The translations under genes were made by a program, and so were the position numbers. DNA of 64,000 bases, from contig NZ_JAGFBV010000006.1 in NCBI RefSeq assembly GCF_017948595.1, positions 62,001 through 126,000 of the forward strand. The letters run 5' to 3'. The notes under the pieces are model-generated. The model had not been told where the DNA came from. It did not search any database and worked only from the letters and a program-made list of their open reading frames with translations. Below, piece after piece: positions 27,119 through 35,425 of this stretch. The DNA comes from Flavobacterium geliluteum (lineage in GTDB: Bacteria; Bacteroidota; Bacteroidia; Flavobacteriales; Flavobacteriaceae). How positions within the stretch are numbered: position 1 is the stretch's first letter; each line of letters begins with the position of its first letter.

Positions 27119-28654
27119 ATGTTAATTAAAGTTTACGGAAGTGCTGTTTTTGGGGTAGAAGCGACAACGATCACTGTCGAAGTCAATATGGACAAGGGAA
27201 TTGGTTATCATTTGGTAGGATTGCCCGATAACGCCATAAAAGAAAGCAGTTATCGCATTGCAGCAGCACTTAAAAATAACGGTTATAGTTTGCCCGGCAA
27301 AAAAATCACTATCAATATGGCGCCAGCCGATTTAAGAAAAGAAGGTTCTGCCTATGATTTGCCTTTAGCAATTGGTATTCTTGTGGCGTCCGACCAAATA
27401 AAAGCGGCAGAAGTTGATCAATATATTATTATGGGCGAACTTTCATTAGACGGGAGTTTGCAATCTATAAACGGAGCGCTGCCAATTGCAATAAAAGCAA
27501 AAGAAGAAGGGTATAAAGGATTTTTTCTTCCGAAGCAAAATGTAAAAGAAGCTGCAATCGTAGCGGGATTGGACGTGTATGGCGTTGAGAATGTGCAGGA
27601 AGTTATTGATTTTTTTGAAGGCAAAGGTACTTTAGAACCCACCACGATCGATACCCGGGCCGAATTTTATAAAACCTTAGATTTTCCCGAATTTGATTTT
27701 TCTGATGTTCGCGGGCAGGAGAGTATCAAGCGCTGTATGGAGATTGCGGCAGCAGGTGGTCATAATATTATTTTAATTGGGCCTCCCGGTGCAGGAAAAA
27801 CGATGTTAGCCAAAAGATTGCCTAGTATTTTGCCCCCAATGACGTTGCGGGAAGCGCTAGAAACAACTAAAATTCATAGTGTAGCAGGAAAGTTAAAAGA
27901 AGTTGGACTCATGAATCAAAGACCTTTTAGAAGCCCTCATCATACTATTTCGAATGTAGCTTTGGTGGGTGGCGGAAGTTATCCGCAACCAGGGGAAATT
28001 TCAATGGCACACAATGGTGTTTTGTTTCTGGATGAACTGCCGGAGTTCAAACGGGATGTTTTGGAGGTCATGCGTCAGCCTTTGGAAGATCGAGAAGTGA
28101 CGATTTCTAGAGCCAAATTTACGGTAACCTATCCTTCGTCTTTTATGTTAGTGGCAAGTATGAACCCGAGCCCGAGTGGTTTTTTTAACGATCCGAGCGT
28201 GCCCAATACGTCGTCGCCACACGAAATGCAGCGGTATTTGAGTAAAATTTCGGGACCTTTGCTAGACCGAATCGATATACACATCGAAGTGACACCGGTA
28301 CCTTTTGAGAAACTATCTGATGATAATAAAGCAGAAAGCAGTGTAGAAATTAGAAAGCGTGTTACTGCGGCTCGCGAATTGCAGTCGCAGCGATTTGAAG
28401 AACTGTCGAATATTCATTATAATGCACAAATGAACACCAAACAGATTCGTGAATTTTGCGCTCTCGACGAACCATCAAAACAATTACTGAAAACGGCTAT
28501 GGAACGACTCAATCTTTCGGCAAGGGCTTACGACAGAATTTTAAAAGTTTCCAGAACCATAGCCGACTTAGATGCTGCTCCCGAAATCATTTCATCGCAT
28601 ATTGCAGAGGCGATTCAGTACAGGAGTTTGGATCGCGATGGTTGGTTGGGGTAA
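27119..28654 (+). CDS. comM: YifB/ComM family Mg-chelatase-like AAA+ ATPase
   Basis: The 511-residue protein has an N-terminal ChlI/Lon-protease-like fold (MLIKVYGSAVFGVEATTITVEV; GIGYHLVGLPDNAIKES), then the AAA+ core with Walker A GPPGAGKT (about 221-228), SPHHTISNVALVGGG, Walker B NGVLFLDELPEF (about 299-310) and a C-terminal helical domain ending RTIADLDAAPEIISSHIAEA. ComM homologues are hexameric helicases that promote branch migration during natural transformation. Whether this strain is competent cannot be judged. It stands alone between opposing genes, with no clear -7 box. Confidence 0.93.
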   Translation: MLIKVYGSAVFGVEATTITVEVNMDKGIGYHLVGLPDNAIKESSYRIAAALKNNGYSLPGKKITINMAPADLRKEGSAYDLPLAIGILVASDQIKAAEVDQYIIMGELSLDGSLQSINGALPIAIKAKEEGYKGFFLPKQNVKEAAIVAGLDVYGVENVQEVIDFFEGKGTLEPTTIDTRAEFYKTLDFPEFDFSDVRGQESIKRCMEIAAAGGHNIILIGPPGAGKTMLAKRLPSILPPMTLREALETTKIHSVAGKLKEVGLMNQRPFRSPHHTISNVALVGGGSYPQPGEISMAHNGVLFLDELPEFKRDVLEVMRQPLEDREVTISRAKFTVTYPSSFMLVASMNPSPSGFFNDPSVPNTSSPHEMQRYLSKISGPLLDRIDIHIEVTPVPFEKLSDDNKAESSVEIRKRVTAARELQSQRFEELSNIHYNAQMNTKQIREFCALDEPSKQLLKTAMERLNLSARAYDRILKVSRTIADLDAAPEIISSHIAEAIQYRSLDRDGWLG

Positions 28655-28715
28655 AATGGTGGATGTTTCAGGTTTGATGTAATAATAACCTGGGATTTTT
28701 TCTGAAACGGAAGTT

Positions 28716-28852
28716 GCGTGAAGGATGGGCGCGATATCCTTTTGCGACACCCTGCAATTACTGGTGTACACCGATGTTTCTGGAGCAAAAGATTTAGCAG
28801 ACAGCCTGACCCGAAGTTTACGGAGGGGCACGCCCAAAAAAGTACTATTGTT
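28716..28852. repeat. Dispersed hairpin-core repeat, type B
   Basis: It runs from GCGTGAAGGATGGGCGCGAT through ATCCTTTTGC, a variable centre, GCAAAAGATTTAGCAGACAG, to CACGCCCAAAAAAGTACTAT. Both ends match the copy at 31739-31838; the centre differs. It lies between comM and the convergent 149-residue secreted-protein gene. Confidence 0.6.
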
Positions 28853-28884
28853 CTTTTATGAGCTTTTGCTTTGTTCTGAACTAC

Positions 28885-29334
28885 TTACTGCAAAAGTGCT
28901 TCTATTTTTTCTTCCGATTTTTCTTTGATGGGACTGTCCTGGTGAAAACTCCAGATGATCAGGAACTTTCCTTTGGCCAAGTATTCTTCAGGGTGTGCGT
29001 CTGTTGGTTCTTTGTCTCTGCCCCAAAGGAGTCCTTGCAGAAAAGCATCCCCTTTAAATCGGTTTTCAAATTCAAAATACATTATCGTACCGCTGTCGCC
29101 CTTGCTCTTAAAACTCTGAATTTCCTTTTTCTTTACGGTGCCCACGAGTGTGTTGTAGGTGGCAACATCATTATAAAAAGAGCACGCCTGAATAGATACG
29201 CAATTGTGCCCATCGCTTAATGCATAAGACTTCGGAATTTCTTTAGGTTTCAATTTTAAGTCTGCAATCGTCTGGCTAAACAAAGGAGCACTTATAAGCA
29301 GTAAGAATGCTGCAAGTAGAAATGATTTTTTCAT
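28885..29334 (-). CDS. Secreted protein of unknown function
   Basis: The 149-residue protein has a signal peptide (KKSFLLAAFLLLISAPLFSQ, about 2-21). The mature part is mixed, with two cysteines (NCVSIQAC, about 44-51), TIMYFEFENRF and a KFLIIWSFHQDSPIKEK tail. I do not recognise the family. The two close cysteines might form a disulfide outside the cytoplasm. It lies 36 bp downstream of a 395-residue lipoprotein gene on the same strand, so the two probably form an operon. Confidence 0.7.
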   Translation of the reverse strand: MKKSFLLAAFLLLISAPLFSQTIADLKLKPKEIPKSYALSDGHNCVSIQACSFYNDVATYNTLVGTVKKKEIQSFKSKGDSGTIMYFEFENRFKGDAFLQGLLWGRDKEPTDAHPEEYLAKGKFLIIWSFHQDSPIKEKSEEKIEALLQ

Positions 29335-29370
29335 GATTTTTTAGGTTTTGGGGTAATATAGGGCATCTGT

Positions 29371-30558
29371 TTAGTCTCGAAATCTATTGCGAACAATAAT
29401 ATCTTTTAGTTTGGCTTTCAGATCTTCGCCCGTATCATACACCATTTGCTCGTTGTTAGGAAAAGGCACAGAACGTTTGTCAAAATACGTCATATAATTG
29501 TCTTCGCAAGCACTTTTGTCTCCTTTGTAAGTCGAATAAATATTCTCAAAAACATACTCGCTCACGACCGGAAACGATTGTTGCAGCTCGTTTCTTCTTA
29601 CATCAATAAAATCTACTTTGGCCGTGATCTGGCACGATTTAAACTGTCTAAACTCATAAATATTAGCACGTAGTAATCTAAAGTTATCTACTTTTATTTC
29701 TTTGCCCAAACTATCTTTTACAGGTTTTCCACGGCTGTCCAGAAGTGTTTTTAGACCGTCTTTAACCTGCTTTTCTTTTATAAATTCTTTTTCTTTAATC
29801 TGCTCAGGCGAAATATTAATTTGCTTAAAATTGATCACCATACTATAGTCGTACGTAACATTTTTTTGTTTAGCACTGTGGTAGACCGTCCATTTATCGT
29901 TTAGTCCGTAGGTTTTAAAGTCTAATAAATCATCCTGCAGCTGCTTCGGAATCACCATATTGGTTTCGTTCTTCGCATACACATTTACAAAGTCAGTTCC
30001 TTTAAACTGCGCATCGTCCATGAGCTTTTTGGTATTTTTATAACCGGGATTTATACCTTCTAAATAAGCAAAATCATCATACGCTTTTCTAAAATCCATC
30101 TTATTATTAGACTTCAAAAGCGCCGACGCATTCTCATACAAATATTTAGAAAGTGCATTTCTGCTGCTCACAATCTGATCTGAATAATTATCAAACGGAA
30201 AATATGCATTTTTTCCCTGCTTCAATAAAGGCAAAGGCAATAAAGGCCTTATTTTCTCCTGACGGTTGTTCAATTGCAAGTAAGTGTTGTAGATACGTTC
30301 TGCATTGGCAGGATTCGCCTCTTTTACCATCATATCGAGATTGCGCAAATCCCGATCTTTTGCTTTAGCAAACGCTTCTTCTAGCAAATACACATAATCT
30401 TGCTTTCCTTTCGACTCTTTTTTGGTGCGCAATGCCTCTACAGCGCGATCAATAGCGCCGTCATAATTACCATCGCTCAACAGTGATTGAGTGGTTTTTA
30501 CCCCACAAGAATAAAGCGTTAAAAATAATATAGAAAATAGTAAAGTAATTTTTTGCAT
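29371..30558 (-). CDS. Helical-repeat lipoprotein of unknown function
   Basis: The 395-residue protein has a signal peptide with lipobox LTLYSC (Cys about 18). The N-terminal half is helical and TPR-like (LLSDGNYDGAIDRAVEALRTKKE; KDRDLRNLDMMVKEANPANAERIYNTY broken into helices). Around 155-190 comes AYDDFAYLEGINPGYKNTK. The C-terminal half is beta-rich and includes FRQFKSCQITAKVDFIDVRR. It resembles lipoproteins conserved in Flavobacteriia without known function. It is expected in the periplasm or outer membrane and is probably the first gene of an operon with the 149-residue secreted protein. Confidence 0.72.
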   Translation of the reverse strand: MQKITLLFSILFLTLYSCGVKTTQSLLSDGNYDGAIDRAVEALRTKKESKGKQDYVYLLEEAFAKAKDRDLRNLDMMVKEANPANAERIYNTYLQLNNRQEKIRPLLPLPLLKQGKNAYFPFDNYSDQIVSSRNALSKYLYENASALLKSNNKMDFRKAYDDFAYLEGINPGYKNTKKLMDDAQFKGTDFVNVYAKNETNMVIPKQLQDDLLDFKTYGLNDKWTVYHSAKQKNVTYDYSMVINFKQINISPEQIKEKEFIKEKQVKDGLKTLLDSRGKPVKDSLGKEIKVDNFRLLRANIYEFRQFKSCQITAKVDFIDVRRNELQQSFPVVSEYVFENIYSTYKGDKSACEDNYMTYFDKRSVPFPNNEQMVYDTGEDLKAKLKDIIVRNRFRD

Positions 30559-30660
30559 AACTGGAACTTTTAATGCTGTAAATATATCAGTTTTAGATCA
30601 ATTGAGATACAACTGCCTCATGATTTTAAGTTTCAGAAGCACAAATTTTATTTCCATAAT

Positions 30661-30740
30661 GACGTCTCGTCCCGCTGTACGCTAAATCTTTTGTGGCGAA
30701 CCCCGCCACAAAAGGATATCGCTACCATCAGGGCTAGTTT
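30661..30740. repeat. Dispersed hairpin-core repeat, type A (reverse orientation)
   Basis: On the minus strand it reads GCCCTGATGGTAGCGATATC, CTTTTGTGGCG, loop, CGCCACAAAAGATTTAGCG, then TACAGCGGGACGAGACG. It is the same element as 51903-51986 but with a different stem sequence. Confidence 0.65.
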
Positions 30741-30817
30741 AGAAGTCTCGTTTTCATAAGGGTAGAGGTGCTTTGCTAAGAGCTATTTTACCCCAATGTT
30801 TCGACGTTATCACTCAG

Positions 30818-30908
30818 TTTTTAGGTTCTGTACTGAATTTTTTAGGTCTTGAACCTAAAGTTTTAGGTTCGCAACCCAACCTAAAAACTTCATGATTAGA
30901 CCTAAAAA
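30818..30908. repeat. Cluster of TTTAGGTT/AACCTAAA motifs
   Basis: Copies lie at about 30818-30826, 30839-30847, 30852-30859, 30862-30869, 30878-30887 and 30900-30908, in alternating orientation. The third and fourth form a perfect 9-bp inverted repeat with a 2-bp centre. The nearest starts are the lipoprotein gene (start 30558) and the end of the zinc-ribbon gene. Confidence 0.45.
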
Positions 30909-31002
30909 AGACTGTAAAAGGCTTAATCACTCCTGTTAAGTTGAATAATTCTATTACGTAAGTTACTGTTTATTGCGACATGTTTGCACATTTAAGATCC
31001 TA

Positions 31003-31545
31003 TCAAATGTGGGTATGTACTAGCAAGATTTCGCCACCTAATTTATGTCGAAACGCCGTAAGAAACTCGTCTGTAAAGTTCGGCCAATTCCAGAAGGTAA
31101 ACCCCAAGTCACTAAATGCCCAAACGGGTAAAAAGGAAAATTTCTGAATATCAGTCGCAACCTTGCACAAAGGACACGTTAGCGTATCGCTTTTATTTTC
31201 GGCCCAGTCATTTAAGAAGTCCCAATCTTCAGATGCAATGTTTTGTTTGCAGTTCGGGCAAATGCATTCGTCTATACCGGTTTCACCCGCATGAAAAACA
31301 TTTCTTTCAGTAATAATTTCCAAACCATTGGTGATTAGGTTAAACGGTAATTCATCTGGAAGATTGGTTACTTGTTTTGCACCATGAGAGATTGAATAAC
31401 CATTATTGCTGCTTAAAATACAATCTGTAAGGGTTGGTTTGACAATATCCTGCGAAATCAGCCAAGTCAAAATTTCTTGTGCTTTGATGTTTTTGTCTGG
31501 ATAACTGGATTGCCTTGGAACTATCGAAATACTATGGTCACTCAT
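31003..31545 (-). CDS. Zinc-ribbon protein of unknown function
   Basis: The 180-residue cytoplasmic-looking protein has no signal peptide. It has two CxxC knuckles, C96-P-N-C99 and C124-P-L-C127, making a probable zinc ribbon in the middle, flanked by ISIVPRQSSYPDKN at the start and FSFLPVWAFSDLGFTFWNWP near 133-152. I recall similar uncharacterised proteins in diverse bacteria, sometimes misnamed in databases, but no function can be assigned. It is a single gene between two repeat-containing gaps, consistent with an accessory gene. Confidence 0.65.
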   Translation of the reverse strand: MSDHSISIVPRQSSYPDKNIKAQEILTWLISQDIVKPTLTDCILSSNNGYSISHGAKQVTNLPDELPFNLITNGLEIITERNVFHAGETGIDECICPNCKQNIASEDWDFLNDWAENKSDTLTCPLCKVATDIQKFSFLPVWAFSDLGFTFWNWPNFTDEFLTAFRHKLGGEILLVHTHI

Positions 31546-31738
31546 TTTTTGTCTTTTGGGTTTTTGGTAGCGTTATAAAATTATGATTAACTTGTATATA
31601 TAAACTATGCAATGGCTCATAATAGTCCAAATTTGCTGGCTTTGGATTAAAAAATTATACATTTTATCTTTACTAAAGTACTATTTTTTTGTAATAAATT
31701 AACTGATGAAATTTTATATCGTTATGAAAACGATTGCC

Positions 31739-31838
31739 GCGTAAGGGATAGAGGCGGTATCCTTTTGCCGCCGAAGTAAGGCAAAAGATAAAGCCGAAAG
31801 CCCGACCCGGAGGGATACGCCCAAAAAAGTAGTATTGG
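31739..31838. repeat. Dispersed hairpin-core repeat, type B
   Basis: Begins GCGTAAGGGATAGAGGCGGT and ends ACGCCCAAAAAAGTAGTATT. The centre holds the stem CTTTTGCC/GGCAAAAG. The ends match 28716-28852. Confidence 0.65.
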
Positions 31839-31959
31839 TTTTGAAGTAGTTGGTCTTGAGGATTTCGATCGAAGATTTTGCGTGATTTCTAATGAAGAAA
31901 AATTGTAAAATGTTTAGGATGACGAAGGGTAAAAGGAATAAAGATATTTTTTAAACAAA

Positions 31960-31992
31960 AAAAATCCTGTCTCAAGTTGAAACAGGATTTTT
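31960..31992 (-). terminator. Terminator of lysA
   Basis: AAAAATCCTGT (31960-31970) and ACAGGATTTTT (31982-31992) form the stem. The A run at 31957-31964 gives the U tract on the minus strand. Confidence 0.85.
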
Positions 31993-32020
31993 ACAATTGA
32001 TATTCTTTTTTCTTTTATTT

Positions 32021-33238
32021 TTAAACTGTTGCCGTTTCTGGCAACGGAATTTGATTTTTAAGCAAATCTTCAAAAGTTTCGTGGGCACGAATTAGGATTC
32101 CCTCACCGTTCATCCATAATACCTCGGCTGGTTTGTATCTCGAATTGTAATTAGAAGCCATAGAAAAACAGTATGCTCCGGCGTTTCTAAAAGCCAAGAT
32201 GTCGCCCTCGGTAATCTCTTGAATTCTGCGGTTGCTTGCAAAAGTATCGGTCTCGCAAATATAGCCTACCACAGAGTAAAAACGCTCTTTTCCTTTTGGG
32301 TTCGAGATGTTTTCGATATGATGTTGCGAACCATAAAACATTGGACGGATCAGGTGATTGAAACCACTATCGATTCCGGCAAAAACCGTTGAAGTTGTTT
32401 GTTTTACTACGTTTACTTTGGCTAGGAAGAAACCAGCTTCGCTCACTAGGAATTTTCCTGGTTCGAAAATTAGGGTTAGATCTTTGCCGTATTCTGTACA
32501 AAAAGAGTTGAATCTTTTGGATAGTTTTTTACCTAATTCTTCGATGTCAGTTTCGATATCGTCTTTTTTGTAAGGTACTTTAAAACCGCTTCCGAAGTCT
32601 AAAAATTCTAGTTCTTTGAAGTGTTTTGCTGTATCAAACAGAATTTCGGCTGCGTATAAGAATACTTCGATATCCAGAATATCAGATCCTGTGTGCATGT
32701 GAATCCCAACAATGCTCATTTTGGTATTCTCGACAATGCGCAAGATATGCGGCAGTTGATGTACCGAAATTCCGAATTTACTATCGATATGACCTACTGA
32801 AATATTGGCATTTCCTCCTGCCATAACGTGTGGGTTGATACGGATACATACCGGAATTTGAGGATATTTGGTTCCGAATTGCTCCAGAATAGACAAGTTA
32901 TCGATATTGATTTGAACGCCCATTGCGGCAACTTCTTCAATTTCTTCTAATGAAACCCCGTTGGGTGTAAAAAAGATTCTGTCTGGTTCGTAGCCAGCAT
33001 GAAGACCTAATAAGACTTCTTGAATAGATACAGTATCTAATCCAGACCCCATGTTCTTTAACAACTGAAGAATTGCAACGTTGGAGAGTGCCTTCATGGC
33101 ATAATTTACTCTTAAGTTTTCTACCTTCGAGAAAGCTTTTGTTAATCTGTCATACTGAGATTGGATTTTCTCGGCATCATAAACATATAAAGGACTTCCA
33201 AATTGATCTGCTAATTGCAGTAAATCTTTTGCTTGCAT
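32021..33238 (-). CDS. lysA: Diaminopimelate decarboxylase
   Basis: The 405-residue fold-type III PLP enzyme makes lysine from meso-diaminopimelate, the last step of lysine synthesis. The PLP lysine is K49 in NYAMKALSN. Other family features are HMHTGSDILD (about 186), the glycine-rich LDFGSGFKVPY (about 220), FEPGKFLVSEAG (about 268) and the substrate-binding CETDTFASNR near 336. The length is normal. It is monocistronic, with its own promoter box and terminator. Confidence 0.95.
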   Translation of the reverse strand: MQAKDLLQLADQFGSPLYVYDAEKIQSQYDRLTKAFSKVENLRVNYAMKALSNVAILQLLKNMGSGLDTVSIQEVLLGLHAGYEPDRIFFTPNGVSLEEIEEVAAMGVQINIDNLSILEQFGTKYPQIPVCIRINPHVMAGGNANISVGHIDSKFGISVHQLPHILRIVENTKMSIVGIHMHTGSDILDIEVFLYAAEILFDTAKHFKELEFLDFGSGFKVPYKKDDIETDIEELGKKLSKRFNSFCTEYGKDLTLIFEPGKFLVSEAGFFLAKVNVVKQTTSTVFAGIDSGFNHLIRPMFYGSQHHIENISNPKGKERFYSVVGYICETDTFASNRRIQEITEGDILAFRNAGAYCFSMASNYNSRYKPAEVLWMNGEGILIRAHETFEDLLKNQIPLPETATV

Positions 33239-33255
33239 TGTTAAACTATTTTGAG

Positions 33256-33285
33256 CAAATTTATTACTCTTTTGATGAACTGCAA
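33256..33285 (-). promoter_or_regulatory. Putative lysA promoter: TTG - 19 bp - TAAATTTG
   Basis: On the minus strand TTG (33283-33285) and TAAATTTG (33256-33263) have the expected 19-bp spacing. The box ends 17 nt before the ATG, implying a short leader. Confidence 0.6.
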
Positions 33286-33410
33286 ATTAATTGTAGAAAA
33301 ATAACAAATTATAACAAATTGTTTAATTTTTAACAAAAAGTTGATTAAAAAAGATTTTTGTAAATCTTTTTTAAGATGCTAAGTTACTAAGAATCTAAGT
33401 TACTAAGTTT

Positions 33411-33541
33411 TTTGCCACGAATGACATGAATTTATGCGAACTTTTATTTTTAAAGTTGAGTTATGCGTTTTTGTGATTAGTTAAAATTGGTGTCATCGTG
33501 GCAAAGAAATCCTTTTAATCTGCGAAATCTGTGGCAAAAAA
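33411..33541. repeat. Composite dispersed inverted repeat
   Basis: TTTTTTGCCACGAATGACAT is mirrored by GTGTCATCGTGGCAAAGAAA (near 33490), directly followed by CCTTTTAATCTGCGAAATCT and GTGGCAAAAA. Both arm types seen elsewhere in the window are thus joined. Confidence 0.55.
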
Positions 33542-33599
33542 AAAAGTTGCTAAGGTTCTGATTTGCTAAGTTTTTTGTTAAAGATTGTTTCATTTTTTC

Positions 33600-33725
33600 C
33601 CACAAATTCCACGAATCGCCCGAATTAATTACGGTACATAAAAATCAACTCAATCTACATTAGTGAAAATTAGTGTAATTCGAGGCAAAGAAATCATTTT
33701 AATCTGCGAAATCTGTGGCATAAAA
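33600..33725. repeat. Composite dispersed inverted repeat, second copy
   Basis: CACAAATTCCACGAATCGCC faces AGTGTAATTCGAGGCAAAGA. The segment AAATCATTTTAATCTGCGAA, then ATCTGTGGCA, repeats the end of the 33411-33541 element almost exactly, so the pair is a tandem duplication of one composite unit. Confidence 0.55.
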
Positions 33726-33801
33726 AAAATCGCTAAGATTCTAAAGTATTTAAAATAAAACTCAGAACCTTAGCGACTCAGTATCTTAGAACCTTAAAAA
33801 A

Positions 33802-35256
33802 TCACAAACTCGGTAAATCTCCATTTCCTTTGGTTGGCAAATTGGTTGATCCCATTAGGAACAAATCTACTTCTCGTGCAGCTTCGCGGCCTTCAGAAAT
33901 AGCCCATACAATCAAAGATTGGCCTCTTCGCATATCACCAGCTGTAAAAATATGAGGAACATTCGTTTGATAATTGTTTGCTTTGTAGTTGCTTCTCATA
34001 TCGATTTCGAGACCTAATTGCTCGCTTAGCGTTTTTTCAGGACCTGTAAATCCTAGAGCCAATAAAGCCAAGTCGCAAGGCCATATTTTTTCAGAGCCTT
34101 CTTTTTCGATTAATTCAGGTCGTTGTCCTAGAGTCATTTTCCATTGTACTTCGACAGTTTTTAGTCCCACTAGTTCTCCTTTTTCATTTGATAAAAACTC
34201 TTTGGTATTGATTAGCCAGTTTCTGCCACAACCTTCTTCGTGAGAAGAGGAAGTTTTGAGCTGTAAAGGCCAGAAAGGCCAAGGAGTAGTTTCGCTTCTT
34301 CCAACAGGAGGTTTTGGTAAAATCTCAAAGTTGGTTACAGATTTTGCTCCGTGTCTGTTAGAGGTACCTACACAGTCTGAACCTGTATCACCACCACCAA
34401 TTACAATAACATCTTTGCCAGTTGCTTTTACCTGATCTGGAATAGATTCTCCGTACAAAACTTTGGTTTGCTGTGTCAAGAAATCCATTGCCTGCACAAC
34501 GCCTTTGCTTTCTATTCCTTTCGTTGGCAAACTTCTTCTTTCGGTAGCGCCACCGCATAATACGATAGAATCGAAAGTATTAAGTTCTTCTACACTAAAG
34601 TTAACACCAACATTTACATTGGTTTTAAAAGTGATTCCTTCTGCTTCAAGGATTAAAACACGTCTGTCGATGATTCCTTTTTCTAATTTGAAATTCGGAA
34701 TTCCGTAACGCAATAAACCTCCAATTGCATTGTCTCTTTCAAAAACAGTAACGGTATGACCCGCTCTATTTAATTGTTGAGCAGCTGCCAAACCAGCAGG
34801 TCCTGAACCAATAACAGCAACAGTTTTGCCTGTTCTGGTTAATGGCGTTTGTGGTTTGATCCAACCTTCGGTAAAACCTCTTTCGATAATGTTTTTTTCA
34901 ATGTTTTCGATTGCCACAGGCTCTTTTATAATGCCCAATACACATGATTTCTCACATGGAGCAGGGCATAAGCGACCTGTAAATTCCGGAAAGTTGTTTG
35001 TAGATTGCAGAATTTCTAAAGCGCTTTGCCATTCTTCCTGATGCACCATGTCGTTAAAATCAGGAATTAAATTTCCTAACGGACAAGCACTGTGGCAAAA
35101 AGGAATGCCACAATCCATACATCTCGATCCTTGTTCTTTTATTTTATCTTTCGCTAACGGAATCGTAAATTCATTATAGTTCGAAACACGTTCTATAACC
35201 TCAATATTACTTTCGTCGGCTCTGTTATATTCTTTAAATCCGCCTATTTTACCCAT
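33802..35256 (-). CDS. gltD: Glutamate synthase small (beta) subunit
   Basis: The 484-residue NADPH-oxidising subunit of GOGAT passes electrons to GltB. The N-terminal Fe-S region has [20 protein letters not shown] and [16 protein letters not shown], whose cysteines bind two 4Fe-4S clusters. The FAD motif [13 protein letters not shown] lies at about 150, [19 protein letters not shown] is the NADPH-binding region at about 287, and [17 protein letters not shown] (near 440) is the C-terminal FAD contact. The length is normal. It lies 169 bp downstream of gltB on the same strand; the spacer contains AACCGCAAAG-type repeats. It likely shares the gltB transcript. Confidence 0.95.
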   Translation of the reverse strand: MGKIGGFKEYNRADESNIEVIERVSNYNEFTIPLAKDKIKEQGSRCMDCGIPFCHSACPLGNLIPDFNDMVHQEEWQSALEILQSTNNFPEFTGRLCPAPCEKSCVLGIIKEPVAIENIEKNIIERGFTEGWIKPQTPLTRTGKTVAVIGSGPAGLAAAQQLNRAGHTVTVFERDNAIGGLLRYGIPNFKLEKGIIDRRVLILEAEGITFKTNVNVGVNFSVEELNTFDSIVLCGGATERRSLPTKGIESKGVVQAMDFLTQQTKVLYGESIPDQVKATGKDVIVIGGGDTGSDCVGTSNRHGAKSVTNFEILPKPPVGRSETTPWPFWPLQLKTSSSHEEGCGRNWLINTKEFLSNEKGELVGLKTVEVQWKMTLGQRPELIEKEGSEKIWPCDLALLALGFTGPEKTLSEQLGLEIDMRSNYKANNYQTNVPHIFTAGDMRRGQSLIVWAISEGREAAREVDLFLMGSTNLPTKGNGDLPSL

Positions 35257-35425
35257 GACATTTTAATTAAATCTAAATGATAAATTTTCAATTTTAAAAA
35301 ATTCCAAATCCCAATTTTTTTAACCGCAAAGGGCGCAAGTTTTTTAATTTTTGCTTCTTTGAGAGTTTTAAGTCCGCAAAGCTTTGAGGTTAATTTCAAT
35401 ATAAAATCTAAAATTCTAAAATCAT
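35257..35425. repeat. gltB-gltD spacer with AACCGCAAAG repeats
   Basis: TTTTAACCGCAAAGGGCGCA and, further on, TCCGCAAAGCTTTGAGGTTA are related short repeats. The same AACCGCAAA unit forms the outer arms of the composite element at 41614-41796. Confidence 0.4.

Larger units (their letters stand above)
30559..31002. other. Gene-free region with a hairpin-core repeat and a cluster of AACCTAAA motifs
   Basis: No ORF of note. It holds a type A hairpin-core repeat (30661-30740) and, at 30818-30908, six copies of TTTAGGT/ACCTAAA in both orientations, including a perfect hairpin GAACCTAAA/TTTAGGTTC (30851-30870). Confidence 0.6.
31546..32020. other. Gene-free region with a type B repeat and the lysA terminator
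   Basis: AT-rich sequence (31546-31730), then a type B hairpin-core repeat (31739-31838), then filler and the minus-strand lysA terminator (31960-31992). No ORF of its own. Confidence 0.6.
33239..33801. other. Repeat-rich gene-free region between lysA and gltD
   Basis: 563 bp without a gene. It carries CTAAG-rich repeats (33370-33410, 33545-33580 and, inverted, 33731-33795) and two long imperfect inverted repeats of the CCACGAAT/AATCTGTGGC family (33411-33541 and 33600-33725). Confidence 0.65.

Noticed and set aside
28858-29220. Plus-strand ORFs opposite the 149-residue secreted-protein gene
   Set aside because: The minus-strand frame has a clean signal peptide and start; the plus-strand frames do not resemble a protein.
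33239-33801. CRISPR-like spaced repeats in the lysA-gltD gap
   Set aside because: The repeats are two imperfect inverted composites, not regularly spaced identical direct repeats, and no cas gene is present.
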